This document shows positions 1 through 11,552 of a stretch of 64,000 nucleotides of DNA, piece after piece. The position numbers were made by a program, and so were the translations under genes. This DNA is from Globodera rostochiensis (taxonomy: Eukaryota > Nematoda > Chromadorea > Rhabditida > Heteroderidae): the NCBI GenBank assembly GCA_018350325.1, contig JAEVLN010000015.1:496001-560000 (forward strand), in the 5' to 3' direction. The notes beneath the pieces were generated by a model. It had not been told where the DNA came from. It did no database searches and worked only from the letters and a program-made list of their open reading frames with translations. Each line of letters starts with the position of its first letter. The stretch's first letter is position 1.

Positions 1-50
1 GCAGGACTTGTAACAGCGATTGTTCTCATTTTTAAATGTCTTAAACTGAC

Positions 51-172
51 CTTATCGTAATGCGTTCAAATCCGATCACTTTGTCTGGAAGTGATTTTTG
101 TGGAATTGGCAACCGACGCTCGAACTTATTGCCAATGCATTTGACAATTTCTGTGCCCTTTCTGGCCACAGA
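51..172 (-). pseudogene. F-box family fragment, exon 2 end only
   Basis: On the minus strand this reads the second half of F-box family exon 2 (EIVK, then LPIPQ and DKVIGFER), ending at a GT donor at position 50. The following intron resembles intron 2 of the copies at 42.4 and 62.8 kb. The 5' half of exon 2 and exon 1 are absent to the right, where homology stops abruptly near 175. Exons 3-5 would lie left of the window. It is either a truncated gene or the edge of a pseudogene. Confidence 0.6.
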
Positions 173-479
173 TAAAGCTGTAATTCAAAAAATGTTTAGA
201 TAGAAGAAAAAGCCCTCACATTTTCTTGGTCCTATTTTTGAGGGCAAGACGCGCACTTCGGCGTGTCCCTGCTGCTAAAGTGATCAGAGATCGGGATAGT
301 GCCAATGATTGGCAATCAGTAACTGAAGAATTGGCCTTCTTTTTCTTCGCTGATGGTGCCATTTATTTTTTTGGTTTTATCTAAAATGAGATTTTATGAA
401 TCAATTTTTCCATGAAGTGACCAAAAATATTTTTTAAAATAAGAAAAAAGTCAAAAATTATTTAGGCATGAAAAGCGCC
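173..479. other. No recognised gene
   Basis: A frame open on the plus strand from about 225 to 380 contains DRDSANDWQSV and a phenylalanine run, but I recognise no family and see no clear splice sites. The rest is AT-rich sequence without visible structure. Confidence 0.3.
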
Positions 480-480
480 T

Positions 481-1079
481 CGGGGACGTTTGGGCCCCGA
501 CGTTTGGGCTCCGTCGTTTGGGCCCCAGGGACCTTTGAAGTGCCATAACTCTTCATGGAACCAACCAAACTAAATAAATTAGGTACCAATCGAAAGCTTT
601 TGTTGGGTAGATTTTGTAATCAAATCACTGTGCTAAATATTTTATCGTTTACTTCAATATAAATAAAAATAAAGTTAATTAAAAAAAAGAACCTGAAACT
701 GATCAAAACTGACTTTGTTTTTAAGCTAAAGAGTTTTTTTATCAATTCATCTTCCAACTTATCTTTTACATTATAACCCGCTAACAAAATCTTTACCATC
801 CACTATTTTGCAGTCTTTGAACTAGGAGATCTTATTACTACAAAATTACAACAAAAACTTAGGTTTTCGCTCTTTTTAAACCATAACTTTTTAAAGGTTT
901 ATATGATCGTTTAGTCCCTGCTAGATAATAGCTTCTAAAAATTCGATTGGTACCTAATTATTTAGTTTGGTTGGTTCCATGAAGAGTTATGGCACTTCAA
1001 AGGACTGGGGCTTAAACGGAGGGGCCCAAACGGCGGGGTCCAAACGTCGGGGCCCAAACGGCGGGGTCCAAACGTCCCG
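481..1079. mobile_element. Fold-back element with GGGGCCCAAACG-type terminal arrays
   Basis: Long inverted repeats: 481-605 is repeated in reverse complement at about 935-1079, including the shared stretch TGCCATAACTCTTCATGGA. The outermost parts are tandem GC-rich copies of CCGACGTTTGGGC-like words, in contrast to the AT-rich middle. There is no coding capacity and no target-site duplication could be identified. Probably a Mutator-like or other non-autonomous fold-back transposon. Confidence 0.7.
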
Positions 1080-1094
1080 CTCCCTGAAAATCAG

Positions 1095-1515
1095 GGGCAT
1101 ACGGACCGAATCCAGACCGGTCCGAATACAGACCGGGACAGATTGGGCAATAACTTGCTTCAACCTTGACATATTTATAGTTATTCGAAAGCTCTAAGAG
1201 CTGAAGCTATTGTTAAGCAAAAGTTTTGTGATTGGACAAGTTTCAAAAAAGTTATGGCCAAAAAACTTTAAAAAAATTTTTGAATCCAGAATTTTGGGTT
1301 TTTTGGCCATAACTTTTTTGAAACTTGTCTATTTACAAAACATTTGCTTAAAAATAGCTTCAGCTCTTGAAAAGCTTTCGAATGACTATAATAATGTCTG
1401 AATATGTCAAAGTTAAAACAAGTTATTGCCCGGTCTGTATTCGGATCGGTCTGGATTCGGATCAATTTATGCTTGGTCTGTATTCCGACCATTCTGGATT
1501 CGGTTCGGTAGCCGA
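1095..1515. mobile_element. Near-perfect hairpin fold-back element
   Basis: The arm at 1100-1270 is repeated inverted at 1298-1510 around a spacer of only about 25 bases. Shared landmarks are AAGTTATGGCCAAAAAAC near the centre and CCGGTCTGTATTCGG words, repeated, near the ends. It has no coding capacity. Transcription through it would give a long hairpin RNA. Confidence 0.7.
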
Positions 1516-2060
1516 ATCAGGGTTAAATTCAACTTTTGCATAAGACATATGAGAAAAAATGGGCGCGCTGAAATACGCTCAATTAACCTTTCAGTTTGCA
1601 TCAAATTCCCTAAAAAAATTGTATTTCAAACTGTTTGTTCAAAGTGTTGTTTTTTGGTACTTTTCCGTTTTGTGCATATAAAACGGGATTAACCAAACCC
1701 GAATTACTGGGTTTGAGTTCGGTTCGGTCTGAAAACCGACAACCGCACTACTGGATTGCCATTTTTAGAATAAAAGCATTCAAAAAAGGACAAATGGGAG
1801 AATTTGAACAATTTGAAACACTGTGATAATTATGCAAAGGTTTATTTCCTTTTGGCACATTTGTCTTCATATTCCTTTCATTATTCATAAATAAACTAAA
1901 AAAATGAAAATGTTCTGCCCTCTTTTAATGACAAATCTTCTGCTGCTGCTGGTGATGGATGACCTCATCTCAGCCTTACCTATCTTAGGCATTTTTGTAC
2001 ACAACGAAAAAAAACCCAAAGAACAACAAACATAATGGACGGACATTTTCAATAGTGTTA
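1516..2060. other. No recognised gene
   Basis: AT-rich, with only short incoherent open frames. A second pair of GGTTTGAGTTCGGTTCGG-type words near 1705-1740 resembles the ends of the preceding hairpin element and may be a solo remnant. Confidence 0.3.
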
Positions 2061-2069
2061 GGCAAATGG

Positions 2070-2240
2070 GTTTTTTCGGTATTCGGTATCGGTATTTCGG
2101 TAAAATACCGAAACCGAAAAATACCGACCAAAAAAACTCGGTATACCGAACGGTATTCGGTATCGGTATTTCGGTAAAATACCGAAACCGAAAAATACCG
2201 ACCAAAAAAACTCGGTATACCGAACGGTATTCGGTATTTT
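2070..2240. repeat. Two tandem copies of a ~75-bp CGGTATTCGGTATCGG unit
   Basis: The unit starts at about 2077 and again at 2153. It is built from alternating GGTATTTCGGTA and TACCGAAA words, so each copy is itself partly palindromic. A relative with the same words lies at 2778-2858. Confidence 0.8.
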
Positions 2241-2614
2241 TTTGAAAATTTTGAATTTCAATTTAAAATGAACAAAAACTTTTAACCAATACTTATAATG
2301 GATTGTGGGCAATGTTTTGTTGAGAAAAATAAGCATCTCAGCTGTTGCTGGGTTAATTCAAGTAAATTTGAAAAGAACATTTTTGATGAAAACCCAAATG
2401 CCCCCCCCCCGCCTCTTTGGTTTGGAAATCCCAAAGCACTTTTTCGACTATTTCTCAGCTATTAATTTTTGTAAACCAAAAGATCCCCCATATGGTTTTT
2501 TTCCTCGAAAATCAAGAGAGGGACCATGGGAGTTCTGCATTTTTTACAAATTACCCACTTTTGCTGAACAGAAAAATAAAATTCCAATTTTAAACCAGAA
2601 ATTTTTTTAAATTT

Positions 2615-2740
2615 TTAGAAATTGTTTTCCTCACAATAGATGCTTACAGAAAATAGGAAAAAATGTTTCCACGCTGCGGACCGAACCCTCACATGACTAC
2701 CTACAGCATCCACCACTCACCACTACACCACCCTGGTCGA
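2615..2740 (-). mobile_element. tRNA-derived SINE-like repeat
   Basis: On the minus strand a box A-like stretch (GTGTAGTGGTGAGTGG) is followed by a box B-like stretch (GAGGGTTCGGTCCG) at tRNA spacing. The downstream body (ATAGATGCTTAC, GAAATTGTTT) recurs at 20.8 and 53.7 kb, so this is a dispersed family and not a working tRNA gene. Confidence 0.6.
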
Positions 2741-2777
2741 GATCGGCAAAAAACGTTCAAAGATATCAATTTTCAAA

Positions 2778-3237
2778 ATACCGAAATACCGAAAAATACC
2801 GCGGTATTCCGAGATGGATCGGTATCGGTATTTCGGTAAAATACCGAAAAATACCGAACAGGGCTCTCAATTTGCCTTATTTTTAAGGCAAATGCCAAAT
2901 GCCATAATTTTTGGAAATTTGCCTTATTGTTTGCCATATTTCCACACTTGCCATAATTTGCCATATTTTATAACTTTGTGAAAAATTCTCATTTTTTTAC
3001 GGGAAAAATGAGAATTTCCCGAAAAGCGCTCCTTGATTTGGTCAATTTTAAGTTTTTGGTTGCAAATCTCAACAAATTGAGTCAAAAATCCAGAATTTTC
3101 TCGGCGGCCCCTATCGGCACCGCCGGCCCCCTCCGCCAAAAGTGAAACAGAATTCTCAAAAATGTTTTTTTTTTGAAAATTCCTCAAGAAGTTGCCATAA
3201 AAATGCCATTTTTGGCGCAGATGAGTTGAGAGCCCTG
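2778..3237. repeat. Repeat cluster: CGGTA words then a CAGGGCTCTCAA-ended element
   Basis: 2778-2858 repeats the CGGTATTTCGG words. From 2859 an element begins CAGGGCTCTCAA and ends TTGAGAGCCCTG at 3237, with interior reiteration of TTTGCCATA-type words. The ends are typical of the CAGGG elements elsewhere here, but the flanks give no matching duplication. It contains one GGCGGCCCC-TATC-GGCACCGCCG hairpin repeat (about 3100-3125). Confidence 0.6.
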
Positions 3238-3859
3238 GGTGTGCTTTTTAGTAGGGTTCGAAACTTATTCAATCAAAGCGTAAACCAGAGGCCGTTATCG
3301 CTTCTAGAGATCGGCGGGAACGGGAAAACCCCAGGATTCCCGGTCCCGTTAAACTTGAAAGAAAATTCCCGCCCCTGGAATATTATTTTGTCGGATTCTA
3401 ATTGTATCTCAATCATGGCTGGCAAAACCCACCCCTCAAAAATTACGAATTTTACAAAAAAGGGTCCAATTTTTGAGCAAATCGGGACTGATTAAAATGT
3501 AATTTAGTACGGATTTCGAACAAAAAAGATAATAATTTTAGAAAAATTTGTAACTTGGGGGGGGGGGGGGGTCAGTGGGCAGAAGGCAAAATTCTCATAC
3601 ATACGGCACAAAGCCCCGAGCAATCTTTGATTTCCCTATTTGCCCCAGTTGGTCTTTTTAAGGGGGATAAAGTTAACTCAATTTCCACATTTTGGCATTT
3701 CACCTTTCCCTTCCATTCGTTCTTTTTTTTGGCATTTGATTTTGACTTTACCCAATAAATAAATATATTTGTTTGACCCCGGGGCAGTATTAAGAATGCG
3801 TATTTTCAGTTTTTTAAGCTCATTAGAATCATAAAACTTGAATTTGGCAACAAAAACAA
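3238..3859. other. 5' flank of F-box gene A; repeat remnants
   Basis: Holds a remnant of the GGGAACGGG word family (about 3310-3380), a G run at 3558-3571 and an otherwise featureless AT-rich stretch before the gene start. No promoter element could be assigned with confidence. Confidence 0.35.
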
Positions 3860-5223
3860 ATGTCGGACAATCCGAAGAAAGTGGAGAAACGATTGAAAGA
3901 AATGTGAGTTTTGCGAAAGGGGATAGTCGGGTCATTTTTGACGGGGAGAGGGCATAAATGCAAACGCCGAGGGGAGGGGAGTTGAGCGAAGAGCAAAAAA
4001 AAAGATAATAAACGACAGTTTTTAGATGCAAAACAAAGACAACTCTGCCATTTTTAAGTTTTAGTTTTGTTTGTGCCGACGTTTTGTTTGGAGTCTTCAA
4101 ATTTTGTGGCACTTTTGTGCTCGGACTGAAAGTCCGCTTCTCAGCGATCGATTTGACCGTTTGGTGGACGCGCATTTTAAATCGATGGAATGTACGTTGG
4201 GCGTTTTGGACATTCGTCGCGCAACTAACGGAGATCACGCTGAAATTGTAAAACGCTTTGACCGGGTCTATAAAGTCGCGCGTCGTTTGCCAATTCCGCA
4301 AGAGCCGCTCCCTGACAATGTGATCGAATTCGAGAGTATTTGGATACGGTCACATTGTCTGTTTAAATTGTTTGAAAGCCTTAAACAATATTTTAGCGTT
4401 TTAGTTACATCGATCGAAGTGTCATTGAATTTCTTCGACGAATCCAGCGACTTTTCGACTCCAAAGAAACATATCTTTCCATTGGAACACCCGGCAACGA
4501 AAATCGCAGTTGGGAAATCATTTGGGAAAAGATTTGGCCTCTGATCAATGACAACATTTGCGCCATTCTTTTGCGAGGGAACAGTCTCGGCTGTTTACGC
4601 CGTTTCTCTCTGACCGTTCTGCACGATTGCCCTAAACTCCGATTGATCCATGCCCGTTATGCTTTCCCCGAGTTTCCGGTCGATGACAGTGCCAGTGCTT
4701 CTTCTGAACAAGCATTGACCAAATGGTTGCACACGCCCCGCGGGGATGGGCTCCCGAAGATGTTGCAATGCGAATTTTATTCGACAGGAATGGAAAGACT
4801 CCAAAATGTGGTTTAGGCTTTTTCCGTTTAAATTCCTCTGTAACCTCTTTAGGCTTTTGTCAATTCGACCAATCCGGTCAATTTCATCATCATCTGTCTT
4901 TGGGAATTGGATTTTTCTGTTGACATTGCGCCATTTGACCTAAAGAACGATTTGACGGGGGAGCGATTGGTGTGGCTCTCTGACGAAGACGAATGGCGGT
5001 TGGTTCGCTGTCCAATTGAGCGCGACGAAGACAAATGGGCCAAGTGGGAACAGGAGGCGTCTGATTGTAATTGGCCTTTCTATTGGAATCGCATCGGCAT
5101 TAACTTCAAAGACAGTGAAATTGGCGACGGGTAAGACAAAATGAATCGTTTAAATAAAAACTATTTGTTTTATTTCTAATTTTCAGACGACGCAAGCGAA
5201 GGCACCTAATGAGCAAAAAGTGA
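3860..5223 (+). pseudogene. F-box family gene A, five exons, one frameshift
   Basis: Presumed ubiquitin-ligase adaptor of an expanded nematode family (function inferred; substrate unknown). Exons by homology to its five siblings here: 3860-3903 ([14 protein letters not shown]), 4065-4348 (F-box-like region, [23 protein letters not shown]), 4405-4807 ([39 protein letters not shown]), 4853-5130 ([26 protein letters not shown]) and 5187-5223 (basic tail RRKRRHLMSKK). All splice sites are GT-AG. Near 4127 the text AAAGTCCGCTTCTC is one base shorter than AAAGTGGCGCTTCTC in copies E, D and H, which shifts the frame inside the F-box. It is a young pseudogene unless this is a sequencing error. Everything downstream stays open. 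Confidence 0.8.
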
Positions 5224-5645
5224 ATGAGGCGAACGGAATTTGGATGGTTTTGACGCTATATGCTGCTGATAGGAAAATAAGATAAACCGCTTAGTTTAAA
5301 TCAGTGTTCCCATCTGGGCTTTTTTCAAAACCGAATTTGTCCAAATGCGATCTTTTTTTGAGGACTTTTTTCATTCTTTTGTAAGCAATAAGCAAAATAT
5401 CCATCCAAATTACACACCAGTGAAATATTCAATTTCAAACTCTTCCAACTCTACCATGAGAATCCATTCATCAAATAGCATATTGCCAGTTCAATTTTTT
5501 GAATTAGAAATATTTTCAAAAATGTTGACCAAAAGGGTCCCACTTTGGTTTTTGGCCAACTTTGAGGGGCTATAACTTGCTTCAATGTGGTTTCCGCGCA
5601 AAAATTTTTTGCAGATTCGTGCTCTGCTTGATGAGAGGAGTTGAT
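5224..5645. other. 3' flank of gene A, no gene seen
   Basis: AT-rich; the open frames carry no recognisable motif. The 9-bp flank of the following element (GGAGTTGAT) ends at 5645. Confidence 0.3.
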
Positions 5646-6272
5646 GGTGTCCCTACGTTTTGCCAACGTTACGTTTTGCCAACTTACATTTTGCCAACTC
5701 AGCAAAAATATTACGTTTTGCCAACTCAGCAAAAATATTACGTTTTGCCAACTCAGCAAAAATATTACGTTTTGCCAACCCAGCAAAAATGGTATTTTTG
5801 CCAACTCATCAAAAACCTAAATTTGGATCATTTCGAACCCCGGACCCGAATTCGAAGGTTTTTCGATTTCAAAATTTTTTCGGAATCTTTTGGCCTCAAA
5901 AATTCAAAAACATGGTCAAAACAATCCAAAAAACGCAAAGTTGGCAAAATGTACAGTTGGCAAAACGTAATATTTTTGCTGAGTTGGCAAAACGCAAAGT
6001 TGGCAAAATGTACAGTTGGCACGTAATATTTTTGCTGAGTTCGCAAAATGTACAGTTGGCACGTAATATTTTTGCTGAGTTGGCAAAATGTACAGTTGGC
6101 AAAACGTAATATTTTTGCTGAGTTGGCAAAATGTAACATTTTTGCTGAGCTGGCAAAACGCAAAGTTGGCAAAATGTACAGTTGGCAAAACGTAATATTT
6201 TTGCTGAGTTGGCAAAATGTAACATTTTTGCTGAGTTGGCAAAACGTAAAGTTGGCAAAAAGTAGGGTAACT
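5646..6272. mobile_element. Mutator-like fold-back element with 27-bp terminal arrays
   Basis: Flanked by a perfect 9-bp direct repeat, GGAGTTGAT (5637-5645 and 6273-6281). The left side carries tandem copies of a 27-bp unit containing ACGTTTTGCCAACTCAGC; the right side carries more copies inverted (GTTGGCAAAACGTAATATT). The core at about 5825-5930 includes TTCGAACCCCGGACCCGAA. It has no coding capacity; the apparent open frames through it exist because the 27-bp unit is divisible by three. Same family as 8386-8596. Confidence 0.85.
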
Positions 6273-6695
6273 GGAGTTGATTGGTATATGATTTGACTGA
6301 AACCATTTTACTCCCGAGAACGACATTTTAGCCATAAATGGAGGTCAGATTTGGGTTATACGCCTCCGAATACTCGAGAACCACCTTTTTAGCGACTTTG
6401 AAAAAAAAATTGTTGTTAAATTTTGACAAAAAGCTTATTTAGATGTTTAAAAGACATCTTTTTATGCTTAAATGTCTATGGCTCTAAAATGAGAATTTAC
6501 TAGTGCTTACTTACCAGGGCTGCTGCTTTTAGTCTCGAAATAGTCGCTTAAAACCAATTTGGGTAATACTCCAATAGAATCGCTCTGCAAATCGACTCCA
6601 CAATTTTGAAGACAAAAGATCGAACTCGAAATAACAATATTTCGTCAATAAATTGCCAATCAGTGACAAAATTTGCTTCAGATTGTGTTTTTTTG
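6273..6695. other. 3' flank of chemoreceptor gene, nothing recognised
   Basis: AT-rich, no coherent frame or repeat seen. Confidence 0.3.
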
Positions 6696-7927
6696 CTACG
6701 AGTTTATCACTCTGTTAGCCCAGCAGTTATTTGTGTTTGACACATTGATTGAATCGACACGATTGTTTGCTCGAGATTCGCAACGAATTCGTGGAATACG
6801 GTAATCCTTCATTAGTTGTTGTCGGAATGAGTCGCCTGCCCACAGGAGAAGCCAACTGGAGATCACCACACAGCCCGTGTCCAACACCCACGGGTAGTGC
6901 GCGTACATCGCCATAGCCATCGGCATGTTTTGCGAATTAGTAGCAATGTAAATGCCAATCTGAAAGTAATAAATCAATTTGAATTAACTTTTGTATTTTT
7001 AACTAAAATATTACAAAAAGACAAGCGATGAGCGCGTGCCCACTGAAAGTGGCCAATGCGTATATGAACAACTTCCGCTCGAGTTGATCGGAGCTGTCCG
7101 GGTTGAGAACGCATTTCTTTTTTTGCCATTTGTAGGCCGTGAGGGCGGCAATGTTGATCAGAATGCACACGGACATGAAAATGACGGAAGAAGCGGCGTC
7201 CATGTAGTTCAAGTAGTTCAGAAACGGAGCCTAATGAAAGTATGTTTAAATTAAACAAGGATTTAACAATTGGGTCAGATCAAATTAAATATAATCAGAT
7301 TGATTACTTCTCCGGCTTCATATAGGAATAAGCTCTGATCGGTAGAATTGGGGTTTCCTTTTTGGATAATTCCTTCACTTTTGAACATAACCCAATTAGT
7401 GCAAATTGGCATACAAAAAACGATAATCGCCACAAGCGGAAGAAACTTTCGCCATAACTAAAAAAAAGACATTTTAATTTTTGGAATAAAAAATGCCAAA
7501 CTTTTTCATGCTTCAACGGCACAGAGATTGCGGTCAATCGGTTGAGAAGGATGAAAGCGGTGGCCAAACTGTTGGCCTGTAAGGTGTACCCGGTGAGGAA
7601 GAAGTCCAGGTTGATCATCCATTTTGGGAGCAGGGAATAGACCGGGTATAGGACGGAGCCGAAGAGAATGGGCAGTCTGTAGCCGTAGAACGAGTTCAAC
7701 ACGTACAGCACGTCCTGAAGACGTTATTGTTTTAATTAATTTATAAAAAAACAATTTACCGGAATTGCCCGAATGATGAAAAGTGAGTAGAATGACTTGT
7801 GAAATTGTTTGTGCCGGAGAATGGTGACAATTTCGGCGATGTAAAGTGCCATTGACGGGATGCTCAGACACATGGCAAAGTAAATGAGCGGGTCTCTTGC
7901 CGAGATTGACCACTCGAGAATGCCCAT
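6696..7927 (-). CDS. Srg-type serpentine chemoreceptor, five exons, intact
   Basis: Putative seven-transmembrane G-protein-coupled chemoreceptor of the nematode Srg class, expected in sensory-neuron membranes; ligand unknown. Exons (plus coordinates): 7760-7927, 7502-7714, 7308-7457, 7015-7230 and 6696-6959, all GT-AG and all joining in phase 0, giving about 336 residues, the usual length for this family. The sequence shows an N-terminus MGILEWS, hydrophobic helix 1 (LIYFAMCLSIPSMALYI), the loop ILRHKQFHKSFYSLF, a helix 3 region ending LLNRLTAISVPLKHEK (in the place of a DRY-type motif), VAIIVFCMPICTNWV, VIFMSVCILINIAALTAY and a last helix VVISSWLLLWAGDSFRQ. A putative N-glycosylation site (NST) lies in the third exon. 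The alternation of hydrophobic blocks and conserved loops supports the call; the exact subfamily is less certain. Confidence 0.88.
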
Positions 7928-8153
7928 TTAACTTATTTTAATAATTATTATTAATAACTAAAAAAAGATTTTTGAAACAAAGTAGTTAGAGGGAAATGTA
8001 AGCATATTTAATTAATTCCCCAGACAAATGACAAGAAAGTCGCAAAGATAGAAAAAAGGTGTTGAAATCTGCTGGTCTTTGTATAACGGAAAGCCTAAAA
8101 TGAAAAAACTACAAGTTATATACCAATCGACTCCGTGAACCCTAAGTCTGGGG
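7928..8153. other. Upstream region of the chemoreceptor gene
   Basis: AT-rich 5' flank; no promoter motif can be assigned. It ends at the TTAGGCCTAA-bearing repeat element. Confidence 0.3.
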
Positions 8154-9440
8154 TGCTTAGGCCTAAGCCTAAGCCTAAGCCTAACAAACCCCTGAGCTCA
8201 GGGTGGCTTAGGCCTAAGCCTAGCGAACCCATAAGTGCGAAAAAATTAACCCTGGTAAAAAGCGGACAAAAATAATTTATAGACATCGCCGACGCAAATG
8301 TGTCGACGCAAACGATGCATCACCAATACAACTTCTTCGTATGAAAAACATTCATTAATTATTTCTGATTCAATGAATGTGTAAAGGTAACCATACGTTT
8401 TGCCTCCCTAGCAAGTACGTTTTGGCAATGTTACGTTTCTTGAATGATTTTAATTTGAGGTCAAAAATTCCGAAAAAATTTTGAAATCGAAAAACCTTAG
8501 AATTTGTCTCCTGGGTTCGAAATTGACCGATATTTAAGTTTTTGATGAGTTGCAAAATGTAACGTTTTTGCTGAGGAGGCAAAACGTACGGACACCATGT
8601 GTAAACCAACAACTGAACGATCAGTGCGAAGAAAGGGTGCTGGGGCTTAGTTAAAAAATAAACTTTTTGGACCTTGTCCAATTTTATATTCATTAGTTAG
8701 CAAGAACTTTATCAAGTGTAATTGCTCTGGTCCAGCCAGCTTTTCGGCGTTATATCTAGAAAAAAATTTTATTGATACTTTTCAACATTTTCAAAACACG
8801 AAAAAGTAGTTCATTTACAATTGTGAGAGGTTTTTAGATAAAATTAAACTATTTTGACAAATATTAAGCCCATTTTGTGCTCATTTTTTGCAGGCAAAGT
8901 TGTTTTATTTGATGACAGGGCATTCATCATTATATGTATGTACAATTGGGATAATGGGCACTAAAAATGTGGAAATTGTATCGGCAATTGTACCAGAGAC
9001 GGCAATTGGGTGACAAAATAATAATTTTGTTGAAAGCGGCGAACTGCCGACCCCCCCCCCCGCCCAAAAAAAAAAATTTTCATGAAACTAATACGCAAAA
9101 AAGAAAAATATCGCTGATCGGCCGTGCTTTGTTAGATTTGAAAATAATTTTTATTTTTTGTGCTGTATTGCGGTGCCCAAACTTCCTCCGCCTTCAAAAT
9201 AGTTTGTTTTACTTAGAAAATCCGAGATTAACGCTCAAATTTTCAAAAGTTTTCATTGAATCAGAAATAATTAATGAATGTTTTTCATACAAAGAAGTTG
9301 TATTGGTGATGCATCGTTTGCGTCGACACATTTGCGTCGGCGATGTCTATAAATTATTTTTGTCCGCTTTTACCAGGGTTAATTTTTCTAAGCCACCCTG
9401 AGCTCAGGGGTTTGTTAGGCTTAGGCTTAGGCCTAAGCAC
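8154..9440. mobile_element. Large TIR element with telomere-like TTAGGC termini
   Basis: The left arm, about 8154-8376, is repeated inverted at about 9253-9440 (shared: GTGCTTAGGCCTAAGCC at the end, TTAACCCTGGTAAAA, GACATCGCCGACGC, ACGATGCATCACCAATAC). The left arm has a 28-base extra repeat of the terminal motif. The outermost 40 bases are (TTAGGC) units, identical to the nematode telomere repeat, arranged around the palindrome TTAGGCCTAA. There is no internal coding sequence. A second element (8386-8596) is inserted just inside the left arm. No target-site duplication was found. Terminal fragments recur near 9810, 16840 and 33290. Confidence 0.85.
8386..8596. mobile_element. Small Mutator-like element nested in the TTAGGC element
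   Basis: Flanked by a perfect 9-bp repeat ATGTGTAAA (8377-8385, 8597-8605). Its ends GGTAACCATACGTTTTGCC and GGCAAAACGTACGGACACC match those of 5646-6272, and the core again carries the TCGAAATTGACC / TTTTGAAATCGAAAAACC text. It is a shorter member with one terminal unit per side. Confidence 0.85.
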
Positions 9441-10249
9441 ATGCCCGCGCGGTGACTAGTTTAAAAGATAGAAAATGCATATAAGGACGAACGGGAGAGC
9501 TAACAGATACCTATGCAACAACTTAACCGCAGTAGACCGGACGACACCCAAGTCGCTACACCCCAACTTGCTACTTTGTCCCGACTCGCTACTTCTTTAA
9601 ACCTCTATAACTCCGCGCATGCTTAGTACTCAAGCCTAAAAAATGGTAGCGTTCGTTTTGTCTCAACGAGGGGAATCGAATGGTATATCCATTATAAGGA
9701 AACTATTTTTAGGGGAATTTCATAATAATTTTACATTGGCAAAATTTTTATCAGGTTATGAAGCGATTGTAAACAAATAACAAAGTTAGCAAAACTGAAA
9801 GGCAAAAATCATTAGGCTTATGCCTAAGCCACCCTGGCTTGGGGTTTGTTAGGCTTAGGCCTAAGAACGATGCCACTTTATAAACAAAGACAAAGAAAAA
9901 AACTATTCAAAAGCAGTTAGAAGCTTAAAAGATGCAAAAATTATACATTGTATTCGAAAATGTAACTTGGCCCTGAGACGCGAATGGCGCGACGCGACTG
10001 GCCAGACGCAAACGGCTCATTTCGCTGACAAGGGTTGGGAAAGACAAAAAATCGATAATTTCTGCTAAATGAGGGCAGAGAAAGGAACCATCCATCTCTA
10101 TTCCAGGGGTGTGTTTTTGAATTTTTGACTGAGTTTGTTAGGAAACTTAGTCCAAAACTTTAGAATTTTGCCTGAATTTAAATATTAATTAATTTTTCTT
10201 TAAAAATTTCTCATTTTGAATACTAGATCAAAAAGTCAATAGTGGGGAC
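9441..10249. other. No gene; TTAGGC repeat remnant
   Basis: A terminal fragment of the TTAGGC element lies at 9808-9867 (GGCTTAGGCCTAAG). The rest shows no coding or repeat structure that I can support. Confidence 0.35.
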
Positions 10250-11068
10250 CAGGGATGGGCGGAATTCCGACTTCCGAGTTCCGACATTTTTTGGGCTCGG
10301 AATTCCGAGTTCCGACTTCCGAAATTTTAAGGAAAAAATCGGAACTTTTTTCGGAAGTGTTACCCAAAATTTTTGCAAAACAAAATGACAGTCATCGCTC
10401 AAAACCCTTAAAAATGGTGATTTTTTAACTAATTTTGGGCACATTTCCTATTAAATTAAATTTTGGTTGCAAATCTCTTAACAAATCGAGACAAAAATTC
10501 GAAATTTTCTCTGCGGCGCCTATCGGCACCGCCGACCCCTCCCCCCCCCCCCCCCCCCCCCCCCTCTTCTCAAATCCCTGTATTCCTGACTAATTTTCTT
10601 TAAAAAAACAATGAAACCCAAAAATAATTTAACCTTTTTTTGAAAATTCTTTTCCCTGCGGCGCCGCTAGTCCACCCAACAAAAACCACAAAAACCTCGA
10701 ATAAAAAGCCATAAATTTCAATTTCAGGATTTGAACATAAAATTAAAAAATGTTCAAAAACTTTTTTTTTGCAATCAAACTTGTCAATTGTTGAATTTGA
10801 TTGTTAAATGTTTGTTGTTTTATTGTTTTTGGTTTGTAAATTGATTTATCAAGTTAAGGCACATATTTAAGAAAATTTTTAAAACTTCCGAGTTCCGACT
10901 TCCGAATTCCGAGTTCCGACATTTTTTGGGCTCGGAATTCCGAGTTCCGACTCCCGAAAATTTTTTAAGGCCCGGAATTCCGAGTTCCGACTTCCGAAAA
11001 ATTTTTAGGCCCCGGAATTCCGACTTCCGAGTTCCGAAATTTTCTGAGGTCGTCGGCGCCCATCCCTG
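10250..11068. mobile_element. hAT-like element built of GGAATTCCGAGTTCCGA words
   Basis: Perfect 8-bp target duplication GTGGGGAC (10242-10249, 11069-11076). The ends are CAGGGATGGGCG and GCGCCCATCCCTG. Both subterminal regions are dense with GGAATTCC, GAGTTCCGAC and ACTTCCGAA words. The middle holds a hairpin repeat at about 10505-10530, a long C run and AT-rich filler. No transposase. A 145-bp relative lies at 43112-43256. Confidence 0.9.
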
Positions 11069-11076
11069 GTGGGGAC

Positions 11077-11552
11077 CGCCCGTAGGGGATACTGTAGTAC
11101 AATAATTGTCGGATTTAAAAATCACGATTTCTCACTTGAAATAAAAGTTTTTATTTGCCTAATTATTTAAAAAACCTTAAAAAATGATTAGGTATAATTA
11201 TTTACTAGGCATTATCTATTTCTCAAAAGCGCAAAACTAAATCTCCCATTTTACGCTACAGTATTCCCTGCAGACGGTCCCAGCGCAAGGTTGTGCATGT
11301 CGAGGCCGCTCAACGGAGAAAAGTCGCATAGATTAGCGGTTTTTTTGGGTTTGTAGAGAATTTTGTGGGCTATCTTTTTCTCAAAAATGGATTTTTGCAG
11401 GCATTTTTTTCCAAGCCCTCAGTGATTTTTTTCTCAAATTTACCCCCGATTTCAGTGTACTTTGGGGTCTTCGGATCTCCATGAAGGACGTGTTGTAGCT
11501 ACTTGGTCCAATAACCTTTTTTGATCAGTATCAAAAGTTATATATGAATTTT
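11077..11552. repeat. Diverged copy of a dispersed repeat, no gene
   Basis: About 11330-11545 is a diverged copy of 26500-26720 (shared: TTGTGGGCTATC, CCAAGCCCTCAG). Unclassified; it could be a transposon end or a gene-family remnant. Confidence 0.45.

Noticed and set aside
5562..6335. Six overlapping open frames rich in FANSAKILR or LPTQQKYYV text
   Set aside because: Products of the 27-bp terminal arrays of a fold-back transposon, open on both strands.
8154..8240. Telomere or chromosome end
   Set aside because: The TTAGGC run is short, interrupted and matched by an inverted copy at 9440, so it is a transposon terminus.
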